A stretch of 18,048 nt of DNA from Paraktedonobacter sp034437695 (GCA_034437695.1 DAOTTJ010000211.1:1-18048), one strand, 5' to 3'. Shown: positions 8,021 through 15,065, counted from the first letter of the stretch. The notes: a model not told the origin generated them from the letters alone. Made by a program: numbers and translations.

Positions 8021-8361
8021 CGTTCCTCCGAGGCCGTCTCAAGCGGTTCTACTTCTTCGGGAAAGAAGAAGAAATGATGGCCCGGCAGGATACGTTCGTC
8101 CCAGCTCACCTGGCCGGGATCGTCGTCCAGTGTGACGACAAGGTAGAGACGGTTCTCAAAATCCTGCTGGATAATCTCGACTCTTGCCACTTTCCCTTCG
8201 AGCATGATATCCATTGCGTCGGTCAGAGACCCTTGCCGGGGCGTCCGACGACCAGGACGCAGGCAAACGCGATCGCCAGCCTTCACCGTTTTGCCGGCGA
8301 TAAGCACCGACGCAGGGGGCGGATAATCCTCACCAACGACGTTCCAATGTGCGCTGCTCAT
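8017..8361 (-). CDS. Conserved small protein of hydrogenase cluster, unknown function
   Basis: A 114-residue soluble protein of unknown function. Visible features are a beta-rich middle with GDRVCLRPGRR and DIMLEGKVARVEI, a VTLDDDPG motif, then a phenylalanine run (HHFFFFPEEVEPL). The pattern suggests a small SH3-like barrel, and I recall similar proteins in actinobacterial group 1h clusters. It is placed directly upstream of the maturation protease with a 4-base stop/start overlap, so the two are made together; a role in large-subunit maturation is an inference. The ATG at 8361 is preferred to one 14 codons upstream because of AAGGAAGAG before it and because the extra residues are charged and low in complexity. 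Confidence 0.75.
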   Translation of the reverse strand: MSSAHWNVVGEDYPPPASVLIAGKTVKAGDRVCLRPGRRTPRQGSLTDAMDIMLEGKVARVEIIQQDFENRLYLVVTLDDDPGQVSWDERILPGHHFFFFPEEVEPLETASEER

Positions 8362-8431
8362 GCTGCTCTCTTCCTTCTCTTCTCTAGCGACGACGTGCCG
8401 CACGACTAACGACGCTCATGCGCCCCGGACG

Positions 8432-9460
8432 CTAGGGGACTTCGCCGTCGATGACTGGCTTCATACTGCGAATTGTACCGTGTAGTTTCATAAAATCTTC
8501 GGGGGTCAGACTCTCGGTGCGCTCCAAGATCTCGCGCACACGTACGTCTCCCTTGCGCATCTCGTTCTTCTCCTCGTCGGTCAGGGTCAAGATCCGCAAA
8601 GTCAGGATCTCGTCGATCTCGGTGCCGTCGAAAAGCGAGCCGGGACTTTCGGGCGCAATCTGCGGATAATCGTAGAGGATGATCGGCGACGAGAGCAGCG
8701 CATCAGCATCGCCCTCGCTGCCAACCAGGACCGGCCAGGTGCGAATGTTTTCGCACTCCTGCGCGGGAAGGCGCACCGCCGCAGGCGGGTCGATCAGCGA
8801 GACAAACGATCCCTGGTGAACCTGTAGGATGGTATGGGTGGAGATAAACGAATGCAGCATGATCGCGTTGCGCCGGTTGGTGATCGCCCGCGTTTCGGGC
8901 GTGCGGTTCTCGACGCGCACGGTGAGCCGATAGAGATCAGGGGCAAGACGCTGGGCCGCTATGGTGACCGATCCAGCGAGCGATTGGTGGGCGCGGATAA
9001 CCGTCTCAGACACGTCCTCGCCCGTTTCGACGATCCGCTGGTCAGGAAAGACAAAAGCGCGGGTATAGGGCTGCTCGACCAGTGAACTCATGGCAAGACT
9101 CGATGCGCTGATCTCGCGCTCAACGCCTTCTTCGCGCGGCTCATCGGCGAAGCGGTCCGCGATGCCGCCGTGCTCTGGCAGATGCTCGGCTGCGCCATCG
9201 GCGCGTTCGACGCTGCACAGAAGCAGATGGAGAAACCTCACAGCCAGGTCAAGCGTAGTGTCTGCATCGCCCTCGACCAGGCACTCGGTCTGCATAAACC
9301 ACGGTTCGATCCCGCCGTTGGCCTCGCTGTACTCGCGGGGATAGACCACGCCAATCGTCCACCGCTGGCGATTCTTGATAGCCGATTGGCGGTAGGGATA
9401 GAGAAGGTAGCCCTCGTACAGCACGGCGTTGGCGATCTCCTTGACCTGCTCGATATTCAT
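8432..9460 (-). CDS. Conserved protein of group 1h hydrogenase cluster, unknown function
   Basis: A 342-residue soluble protein with no signal peptide or membrane segment. The N-terminal motif NAVLYEGYLLYPYR (11-24), followed by KNRQRWTIGVVYP (29-41), is one I recall as strongly conserved in unannotated proteins from actinobacterial hydrogenase clusters. The rest has mixed alpha/beta character and ends in a charged region with LTDEEKNEMRKGD. No catalytic signature is recognised. Its ATG overlaps the stop of the DUF6084-like gene (ATGA), and it is followed after 70 bases by the 114-residue protein gene. Its fixed place between the structural and maturation genes points to a dedicated assembly or electron-transfer role. 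Confidence 0.8.
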   Translation of the reverse strand: MNIEQVKEIANAVLYEGYLLYPYRQSAIKNRQRWTIGVVYPREYSEANGGIEPWFMQTECLVEGDADTTLDLAVRFLHLLLCSVERADGAAEHLPEHGGIADRFADEPREEGVEREISASSLAMSSLVEQPYTRAFVFPDQRIVETGEDVSETVIRAHQSLAGSVTIAAQRLAPDLYRLTVRVENRTPETRAITNRRNAIMLHSFISTHTILQVHQGSFVSLIDPPAAVRLPAQECENIRTWPVLVGSEGDADALLSSPIILYDYPQIAPESPGSLFDGTEIDEILTLRILTLTDEEKNEMRKGDVRVREILERTESLTPEDFMKLHGTIRSMKPVIDGEVP

Positions 9461-10140
9461 GAATAGACCTCCTTCCCATCCGAGTCCTGGAGCTGATGAC
9501 CGTCGAGCGCCTGATTGTGTAAGAGGTGAGTCACGGCGCTCTCCCAGGTCGGCAGGCCATGCACGACCTTATAGCGGTAGAGCTGGTCAAAGACATCCTT
9601 AGGCAGACGAATCCAGGCGCTGTTGGGATAGTAGCGAGCAATCATCTCTTTCCAGGTCGCGACCGGCAGCCGATAGGAGGCTTCCTTTGACCAGGAGATC
9701 TGCCCGACCTGCATATTGCCCTCTGCGCCCTCGTAAAAGATGGTGCCACTAAAGAGCAGTTGCAGAGGGATCTCACCATCGTCGAGCGCGTCAAAGTATT
9801 TGGCGGCTGCGACCTCGAAGTCGTAGGTACACGAGATCGGCAGATCGACGGTCACACTACCCGTGAAGCGCGGCACAAAGACGTTGGAATGGGTCCACAG
9901 GAGCGGGCGCAGGGTATCGCCCCAGCGCTGCGGCTCGCCAAAGAGTTCCATGAGACGCGCCTGGGCAGCGGGACTATAGCGGCGGTGGTTGACCGCGATC
10001 TGGATCTGACTTCTGAGCGAGACGCTATAGATATGCTCGGTGGCCGGTACGTTGGCGATGTTCAACTTGAAAATCAGCGTGGGGACGGCGGCAAAAAGCG
10101 GCACCTCGGACCCCACAACCTCAAAGTTTAAATCAGGCAT
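9457..10140 (-). CDS. DUF6084-like protein
   Basis: A 227-residue soluble protein that I recognise, from memory and with moderate certainty, as the DUF6084 family. It has a beta-rich N-terminal half (PDLNFEVVGSEVPLFAAVPTL, then LRSQIQIAVNHRRYS) and a C-terminal part with WKEMIARYYPNSAWIRLPKD. It has no cysteine cluster of the CxxC type. Its start lies 8 bases inside the end of the DUF5947-like gene (ATGCCTGA), and its end overlaps the next gene by 4 bases, so the three are translationally coupled. The function is unknown; the N-terminal half could be a beta-sandwich binding domain. Confidence 0.8.
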   Translation of the reverse strand: MPDLNFEVVGSEVPLFAAVPTLIFKLNIANVPATEHIYSVSLRSQIQIAVNHRRYSPAAQARLMELFGEPQRWGDTLRPLLWTHSNVFVPRFTGSVTVDLPISCTYDFEVAAAKYFDALDDGEIPLQLLFSGTIFYEGAEGNMQVGQISWSKEASYRLPVATWKEMIARYYPNSAWIRLPKDVFDQLYRYKVVHGLPTWESAVTHLLHNQALDGHQLQDSDGKEVYS

Positions 10141-10810
10141 GGTCGCCTCCCCTCACCGGCTGCGCCTTGCCCGCGATCTCGTGAAAAAAACCACTGATAG
10201 CCTCCCACACCTCGGTCCCGCCGCCGAGTCCGCGCCACGAGAGCCGGATCAGGCCGACAAGCTGGTAACAGGCGTCGATCGGAACGAGAAAGTACTCGCT
10301 TGCCCCGCGCACGCGATTGACGAGCAGAGCCTCGACATCGGGGGCCAGCTCGTCCAGAATGGGGTTGGCTGCGACGAGTTCGCGCCACCCCTCCAGGTCG
10401 AGCATCGACTCGGTTGCACCGGCTGGACTTGGATAGTAGGCCATGACAGGCTTTGGGCCGGTGCTGCGGTAGATAAAGGCCATGTTGACCGGAATACAGA
10501 GACCTTCCCACTGCTCATTCGCCATTGAGAAATCGGTCAACGCCAGGTAGCGCCTGGGAACGAGACGGTATTTGCCAACGCCGGTTCCCTGCTCGCTAAA
10601 GAGCAGCGAGCAGGCCTGGCAGACACAGACCAGCGCCTGGCTGTCGAGCTTGAGCAGATGAGCATGACTGGGCGAGATGACCTCGCTGCACAGCTCGCAG
10701 TGTTCCAACTTGCCCGCCTCCGGCTTGCGGCGCTGGGCGAAGCCGCGTAAGGCTCCGAGTGGACTTGCGGAGATAGGCGGGCGATCATCCTGCATAGAGA
10801 TATCCTGCAC
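10133..10810 (-). CDS. DUF5947-like protein with four-cysteine metal site
   Basis: A 225-residue protein that I recognise, with moderate certainty, as DUF5947. The N-terminal third has HCELC (37-41) and CVCQAC (62-67), giving a CxxC...CxxC arrangement (C38, C41, C64, C67; C62 spare) suited to zinc or a rubredoxin-like iron site. The remainder is mixed alpha/beta with WRELVAANPILDELAPDVEALLVNR, resembling a small-molecule or protein-binding domain. The start is taken as GTG at 10810, with GAGAGG about 8 bases upstream; an ATG five codons later (10795) is almost as good. It sits 20 bases after the NifU-like gene, which could supply its metal cluster, and may be an electron carrier or assembly factor for the hydrogenase. 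Confidence 0.8.
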   Translation of the reverse strand: MQDISMQDDRPPISASPLGALRGFAQRRKPEAGKLEHCELCSEVISPSHAHLLKLDSQALVCVCQACSLLFSEQGTGVGKYRLVPRRYLALTDFSMANEQWEGLCIPVNMAFIYRSTGPKPVMAYYPSPAGATESMLDLEGWRELVAANPILDELAPDVEALLVNRVRGASEYFLVPIDACYQLVGLIRLSWRGLGGGTEVWEAISGFFHEIAGKAQPVRGGDHA

Positions 10811-10830
10811 GGTCTGTACCTCTCAACTTT

Positions 10831-11412
10831 CTACCCTTTACCTGGTGCAGTCAAAGGCGCATCCTCGCGCTTGCGCCGTGTAGGCATAAACGTGACCGGC
10901 ATAGGAGCACTGAGCGGAGGCTCGGTCACCCCTTCAGTCTCGATATTGTCCAGATCCGGTGCCGCCTGATAGATGGCCTCCTCGATAGTTTGCTTGAGCG
11001 TAATAGTCGAGGCCGCGCACCCCTTACAGCTACCTTCGAGGCGCAGATACGCCACACCTTCGACAACTTTGATCAGTTCGACGTTGCCGCCGTGCGATTG
11101 CAGATAGGGGCGAACCTCGTTCAGCGCTCGCAGCACACGGGTATGGACATCGACAGGGTGGAGGTCGTGCAAAAGCAGCAGCGACCCGATCAGCTCATCG
11201 TCGGCGAAGGTTTTGATCAGTTCAAAGCCGGGAACTTTGGCGTGCCTGGTCAGTTCGAGGATACGCGCAAGTCCTTCGCCATACATATCCAGTAGTTCCT
11301 GAAGTAGTGCCTGGACCGTTTCACGCGCCTGGGCATCGGAGAAGGCGCTCACCTCTTGGGTGAGCGTCTCAATCCGTCTGGCACGCTGTTGGTCGTGCAT
11401 ATCCTGTTGCAT
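10831..11412 (-). CDS. NifU-like C-terminal domain protein (Fe-S cluster scaffold)
   Basis: A 193-residue protein. The N-terminal half is helical with no recognised catalytic motif (SDAQARETVQALLQELLDMYGEGL). The C-terminal half is a NifU/Nfu domain: RPYLQSHGGNVELI (101-114), then GSCKGCAAST (127-136) with the cluster-binding CxxC C129/C132. Nfu domains carry [4Fe-4S] clusters to target proteins. Placed directly after hhyL and before the four-cysteine DUF5947-like protein, it probably serves HhyS or that protein. The ATG at 11412 has GGGAGG 4 bases upstream; one at 11424 lies above this ribosome-binding site and is rejected. The C-terminal 30 residues are proline-rich and basic, beyond the Nfu fold. 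Confidence 0.9.
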   Translation of the reverse strand: MQQDMHDQQRARRIETLTQEVSAFSDAQARETVQALLQELLDMYGEGLARILELTRHAKVPGFELIKTFADDELIGSLLLLHDLHPVDVHTRVLRALNEVRPYLQSHGGNVELIKVVEGVAYLRLEGSCKGCAASTITLKQTIEEAIYQAAPDLDNIETEGVTEPPLSAPMPVTFMPTRRKREDAPLTAPGKG

Positions 11413-11445
11413 GAGACCTCCCATTTAGGGAGGCAAAGAGTAGCT

Positions 11446-11690
11446 CTCTGCACTCCCCTCTCTTTTGCCCTGCCCCGATTGTAGGGCAAAATCGCCCCAC
11501 CCCCAGAGAGAGAAGATGCAGGAAGGCGCTTGTCAGGCGCAAGTTTGCGCCTGACAAGCGCCTTCCTGCACGTGAGACCTGTGCTTCGCTGTGGCAAAGC
11601 ATTCAGAAAAACCTACCCATGTAAAACATCCCACCACCGGCAAAGGGCTGCGCCCTCTGCACTCCCGCTACGTCGCGCCTATGTGGAACA
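11446..11690. repeat. Dispersed intergenic palindromic repeat, copy 2
   Basis: This spacer between hhyL and the NifU-like gene is filled by a repeat element. It is bounded by the direct repeat CTCTGCACTCCC at 11446-11457 and 11655-11666. It contains TTTTGCCCT/AGGGCAAAA arms (11463-11471 and 11483-11491), GCCCCACCCCCAGAGAGA, a giant 26-bp stem, a decayed copy of the GCTTCG hairpin, AAAACCTACCC, TGTAAAACA, and GGCAAAGGGCTGCGCCCT. The same blocks occur in copies 1 and 3. No gene is seen in it. Confidence 0.78.
11517..11570. repeat. Perfect 26-bp inverted repeat
   Basis: Arms 11517-11542 and 11545-11570 are exact reverse complements separated by only two bases. The outer 13 bases of each arm (TGCAGGAAGGCGC and its complement) match the stem at 7348-7380, while the inner 13 bases are new on both sides. 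It lies downstream of hhyL and could form a very stable RNA hairpin protecting the hhySL message or reducing readthrough. It could also extrude as a DNA cruciform. Confidence 0.85.
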
Positions 11691-11691
11691 C

Positions 11692-13482
11692 CTAGACGCC
11701 GAAGGTGGGCGAGTGAAAGCGTTCGAGTTCTTTGCCGTCGCCGAGGTACATGTGTACGCCGCACGGCAGGCAGGGATCGAAACTGCGCACGGCCCGCATA
11801 ATATCGATCCCTTTAAAGTTTTCGGGACCATTCTCCTCGAAGATCGGCGTGTTTTGCACGGCGTCCTCGTATGGTCCGGGGGTGCCATAGATGTCGCGTA
11901 CGCTGCCATTCCAGGGGGTTGGCGGATAGGGATGGTAGTTGGCGATCTTGCCGTTTTCGATGACCATGTGGTGGGAAAGGACACCGCGCACGGCCTCGTG
12001 GAAGCCGCAGCCGATGGCTTCTTTCGGCACTGTGAAATCGTTCCACGTCTTGCTATTGCCGGCGTGGATCTCGGCCAGCGCCTTGTCGATGAAGTGAAGT
12101 GCGACCGCTGCGGAGTAGGCCTGGAAGTAGGTGCGGGCGCGGTTGCGCTCGATGGCGTTGCTCCACTTAGGGATCTCCCACTCAAACTCCACCGCCGGTT
12201 TAGTCGCAGACTTGGGCAGCGTGATCTTGACGCTATGGCCAGTCGACTCGATCAGGCCGGGCAGATGGACCAGTCCAGCCAGCGCGGTCGTCCACAGACG
12301 GGCGATAGCGCCGCCACCGGTATCGAGGGCCAGGTAGTCCTGGGTGCGTTTGTCGTACCAGCGCGGGGCCATTGTCCAGCTATAGTTGCCGTCGAAGTTG
12401 CGCTTCTGCGGTTTAGGGATAGTCGTCTGGTTCCAGGGATGGCGTTTATCGACCGGGTTGCCGAGCGGATCGCGGTCGACAAAGGTGCGCTCGTTTTCCC
12501 AATCGTCGTAGTAGGAATGGCCGAGCAGGATACGAATGCCGAGGTTGATATCGACCAGACTGGTCGTAATCAACTCGCCATCGACTATCACGCCCGGCGT
12601 GACATACATCGCCCGTCCCCACGTATCCATCGTCTTATAATCGTAATCGCACACATCAGGGTCCTGGAACGATCCCCAGCAGCCGAGGAGCGTGCGACGA
12701 TATCCAACCTGCTCATAGCCGGGCAGAGCCTGGTAGAAGAAATTGAAGAGATCGTCGTGCAGAGGGACAGTCTTTTTCATAAACTCGACGTAGCGCATCA
12801 GACGAACCAGGTAGTCGGTGAAGAGTTGGACCGTAGCTACCGTGCCGACGCCGCCCGCGTAGAGGGTAGAGGGATGAACGTGGCGGCCCTCCATCAGACA
12901 GAACTTCTCGCGCGTATAGCGGCTGACCTGGAGGCCTTCGAGGTAGAGTTCGCCGGTAAAGGGATTAAAGGCCCGCATAATATCGCCGATGGTGCGATAG
13001 CCGTGGTCGCCAGCGTGCGGAGCCGGGGTCTGATTGGCCAGTTCAAGCACGCCGGGATTGGTCTCTTTCACCATCTGCTCGCAGTAGTCGACGGCAACCA
13101 GATTTTCCTGGAAGATATTGTGGTCGAACATATACTCTGCGGCTTCGCCGAGATTGAGAATCCACTCGCCGAGATTGGGTGGTTTTACGCCATAGGCCAT
13201 ATTCTGCGCGTAGACCGAGCAGGTGGCGTGGTTATCCCCACAGATACCGCAGATGCGGCTGGTGATAAAGTGGGAATCGCGCGGGTCCTTGCCCTGCATA
13301 AAGAGGCTATACCCACGGAAGATTGAAGAGGTGCTATGGCACTCTGCCACGCGCCGGTTCTTGAAATCGATTTTGGTGTAGATACCCAGACTGCCAACGA
13401 TACGCGTAATCGGGTCCCACGACATTTCTACCAGTTGTGGTGGTTCGGCTGGCACATCTCCTCGTCTCACCTCTGTAGCCAT
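11692..13482 (-). CDS. hhyL: Group 1h [NiFe]-hydrogenase large subunit (catalytic)
   Basis: This subunit carries the NiFe(CN)2CO active site that splits H2. The 596-residue product has the L1 motif RICGICGDNHATC (76-88; C78, C81) and the L2 motif DPCLPCGVH (569-577; C571, C574, H577), both in the form typical of group 1h. After His577 there are 19 residues (MYLGDGKELERF...) that the M52 protease encoded downstream should remove. Where many other groups have RIEGH near the N-terminus, this protein has TRIVGSLGIY (26-35), with Val replacing the Glu. The ATG at 13482 has AAGGAG close upstream. It lies 57 bases after hhyS in one operon. It is most likely a cytoplasmic or membrane-attached uptake hydrogenase for trace H2. 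Confidence 0.97.
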   Translation of the reverse strand: MATEVRRGDVPAEPPQLVEMSWDPITRIVGSLGIYTKIDFKNRRVAECHSTSSIFRGYSLFMQGKDPRDSHFITSRICGICGDNHATCSVYAQNMAYGVKPPNLGEWILNLGEAAEYMFDHNIFQENLVAVDYCEQMVKETNPGVLELANQTPAPHAGDHGYRTIGDIMRAFNPFTGELYLEGLQVSRYTREKFCLMEGRHVHPSTLYAGGVGTVATVQLFTDYLVRLMRYVEFMKKTVPLHDDLFNFFYQALPGYEQVGYRRTLLGCWGSFQDPDVCDYDYKTMDTWGRAMYVTPGVIVDGELITTSLVDINLGIRILLGHSYYDDWENERTFVDRDPLGNPVDKRHPWNQTTIPKPQKRNFDGNYSWTMAPRWYDKRTQDYLALDTGGGAIARLWTTALAGLVHLPGLIESTGHSVKITLPKSATKPAVEFEWEIPKWSNAIERNRARTYFQAYSAAVALHFIDKALAEIHAGNSKTWNDFTVPKEAIGCGFHEAVRGVLSHHMVIENGKIANYHPYPPTPWNGSVRDIYGTPGPYEDAVQNTPIFEENGPENFKGIDIMRAVRSFDPCLPCGVHMYLGDGKELERFHSPTFGV

Positions 13483-13539
13483 AATGCTCCTTCTTTCTTT
13501 TAAAAGAATCGCCAGACAGCGATGTCCGCAGTGAGTTCC

Positions 13540-14571
13540 TTACCAGGGTTCCTGGTAGCCGGTCGTCAATTCTCTGCCCTTATGCCGCCAGGATGGTTCC
13601 TTATTGACGGTATTCTGTGTAATTTTACGCAGCTTGCGAATCGCGCTGCCGTAGACACCGATGGCCTTTGTCGAGAGTTTTGCGCCGGGTGGTTCCTCCA
13701 TAAATGGCATAAACTTGTCGGGGAAGCCGGGCATAGTGCAGCCGATGCAGATGCCACCGACATTTGGGCAGCCGCCGATCCCGGCCATCCAGCCGCGTTT
13801 AGGGACATTACACTGGACGACTGGTCCCCAGCAGCCGAGTTTGACCAGGCACTTGGGAGAATCGTAGGTTGTTGCGAAATCGCCCATCTCGTAGTAGCCG
13901 GCGCGGTCGCAGCCCTCATGGACGGTATTGCCAAAGAGCCAGGTCGGTCGATGGGCGTCGTCAAGGGGCATCATGGGGGCCATCCCGGCGGCCTGATAGA
14001 GGAGGTAAAGCACGGTTTCCATAAAGTTATCTGGCTGTACCGGGCAGCCTGGTACACAGATAATCGGGATACCGGCAGGCGTCTGCCACTTCCAGCCGAG
14101 ATAATCCAGCAGACCCATTGCGCCCGTGGGATTGCCCTGCATTGCATGGATACCGCCGTAGGTGGCGCAGGTACCGATGGCGATCACCGCCAGAGCTTTA
14201 GGGGCGAGGCGATCGATCCACTCGTTGGTAGTGATAGGTTGACCGGTCGTGGGATCGGTGCCGAGGGCGGCCCAGTAGCCTTCGCTCTTAATCTTCTCAT
14301 TGGGGATCGAGCCTTCCACAACGAGGACAAAGGGATCGAGTTCGCCGCGTTCGGCCTTATACCACCAGGTCATAAAGCTATCGCCGCCGAGTTCAAAGGC
14401 GAGGACAGGGTTGTGCAAATGAACTCTGGGAAGTCCAGGGATGGCTCCCAGTAAAACATCCTCAAGACTGGGCTGAGTAGCCGCAGTGATTGAGATAGTA
14501 TCCCCATCACAGCCCAACCCGGCTGTGATCCAGAGGATATGGACATCTTCCACACGCGAACTGGTTGCCAT
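13540..14571 (-). CDS. hhyS: Group 1h [NiFe]-hydrogenase small subunit (Fe-S electron relay)
   Basis: The 343-residue subunit holds three Fe-S clusters that carry electrons from HhyL. Proximal-cluster residues are C21, D24 (GCDGD), C135 (GTCATYGG) and C176 (PGCPVQPD). The Asp at the second position is the 3Cys1Asp arrangement described for the oxygen-insensitive actinobacterial-type enzyme of Ralstonia eutropha. Distal and medial ligands are H218, C221, C241 and C247, then C254, C268, C275 and C278. There is no Tat signal (RRxFxK) and no C-terminal hydrophobic anchor, so the enzyme is made and kept in the cytoplasm. The ATG at 14571 is preceded by GAGGAGG at about 10 bases. It is the first gene of the hhySL operon. 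Confidence 0.97.
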   Translation of the reverse strand: MATSSRVEDVHILWITAGLGCDGDTISITAATQPSLEDVLLGAIPGLPRVHLHNPVLAFELGGDSFMTWWYKAERGELDPFVLVVEGSIPNEKIKSEGYWAALGTDPTTGQPITTNEWIDRLAPKALAVIAIGTCATYGGIHAMQGNPTGAMGLLDYLGWKWQTPAGIPIICVPGCPVQPDNFMETVLYLLYQAAGMAPMMPLDDAHRPTWLFGNTVHEGCDRAGYYEMGDFATTYDSPKCLVKLGCWGPVVQCNVPKRGWMAGIGGCPNVGGICIGCTMPGFPDKFMPFMEEPPGAKLSTKAIGVYGSAIRKLRKITQNTVNKEPSWRHKGRELTTGYQEPW

Positions 14572-14615
14572 ACTGTCTGTACCTCCTCAAGCGTTGGTCC
14601 GCTCATGGTTTATTA

Positions 14616-14628
14616 AGCCCTGAGGGCT
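14616..14628. promoter_or_regulatory. Small inverted repeat upstream of hhyS
   Basis: AGCCCT and AGGGCT face each other around one base, about 45 bases upstream of the hhyS start and flanked by AT-rich TTGAAT and TAATAA on the minus strand. The position would suit an operator or a leader hairpin. No convincing -35/-10 pair was found here, so the call is tentative. Confidence 0.3.
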
Positions 14629-14640
14629 ATTCAAAAGTCT

Positions 14641-14890
14641 GCCCTGCCGCCTGCGGCAAATCTGCACTCCTTGGGGACACCCGCAGCTTTTCACAGGTAG
14701 GGTTTTTGTTCTTCCCTGATGGTCGGGCAAGACCGCCCCACCCATAGACATGAAGGTAGCAGAGAGGTGCTCTCTACACTCCTGTTTTGTGTGTTTTGCC
14801 GGATGTAAAACACGCAAAACAGAAGAAAAAAGGTATTGGGGACACCCTAAGCCCAGGCAAAGGGCTACGCCCTCTGCACTCCCGCTTCAC
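14641..14890. repeat. Dispersed intergenic palindromic repeat, copy 3
   Basis: Between the response regulator and hhyS. TCTGCACTCC recurs at 14661-14670 and 14873-14882 (212 bases apart, against 209 in copy 2), and TTGGGGACACCC at 14671-14682 and 14836-14847. Inside are TGATGGTCGGGCAAG and GCCCCACCC (shared with copy 1), AGAGAG/CTCTCT arms, a 16-bp stem, and GGCAAAGGGCTACGCCCT (shared with copy 2). No coding potential is seen. Confidence 0.72.
14782..14822. repeat. 16-bp inverted repeat within repeat copy 3
   Basis: Arms 14782-14797 and 14807-14822 are complementary except for one position that still allows a G-U pair; the loop is 9 bases. The right arm is followed by an A-rich stretch on the plus strand. 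Read on the minus strand (downstream of the response regulator), the hairpin is preceded by a T-rich run and followed by AGGAGTG, so it is not a standard terminator in that direction. Confidence 0.6.
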
Positions 14891-15065
14891 TTCATATCTA
14901 CGGGATTATCGTCCCCTGCACCCTTGCTTCCTCTGCGCTGGTGGGCACCCAGCCATATAAGCGAGTATAAGAGAAATGTTATGTTTGAGGCATCTGCTAG
15001 GCGGCCTGTCTCCTATAGGCCATCTGGCCTATTTTTGTAGACAAGAACAGGCGTGATTTTAGCGT
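14891..15065. other. Spacer downstream of the response regulator; candidate hairpin
   Basis: With repeat copy 3 this makes a gene-free interval of nearly 500 bases (14572-15065). It has no coding frame of conviction. On the minus strand it contains a -10-like TATACT (14964-14969) without a good -35, which could be a distant promoter for hhySL. It also contains a stem ATAGGCC/GGCCTAT at 15015-15032, enclosed by GCCTGT/ACAGGC. Confidence 0.5.
15015..15036 (+). terminator. Hairpin plus T-run, terminator-like on the plus strand
   Basis: ATAGGCC, loop ATCT, GGCCTAT, then TTTT. The T-run follows the stem only on the plus strand, where no gene precedes it, so its role is uncertain. On the minus strand the stem lies about 30 bases after the response-regulator stop but has no T-run after it. 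Confidence 0.3.

Noticed and set aside
11446..11666. The flanking 12-bp direct repeats as a transposon target duplication
   Set aside because: The same CTGCACTCC motif bounds copy 3 elsewhere, so it belongs to the element rather than being a copied target site.
11530..13326. A 598-codon open frame on the plus strand opposite hhyL
   Set aside because: It is antisense to a certain catalytic subunit and begins inside the palindromic repeat. Its composition is that expected from the reverse of GC-rich coding DNA, and no family is recognisable.
13522..14454. A 310-codon plus-strand frame opposite hhyS
   Set aside because: Mirror frame of hhyS in high-GC DNA; no domain, no ribosome-binding site.
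7296..14890. CRISPR array
   Set aside because: The repeats are few, unevenly spaced by kilobases, internally palindromic and without regular spacers.
15015..15036. Terminator of the kinase-regulator operon
   Set aside because: The T-run follows the stem on the plus strand only, so it is wrongly oriented for that operon; kept as a low-confidence plus-strand feature.
14750..15040. Plus-strand 96-codon frame in the spacer between regulator and hhyS
   Set aside because: Made of repeat-element sequence with stems; no domain or start signal.
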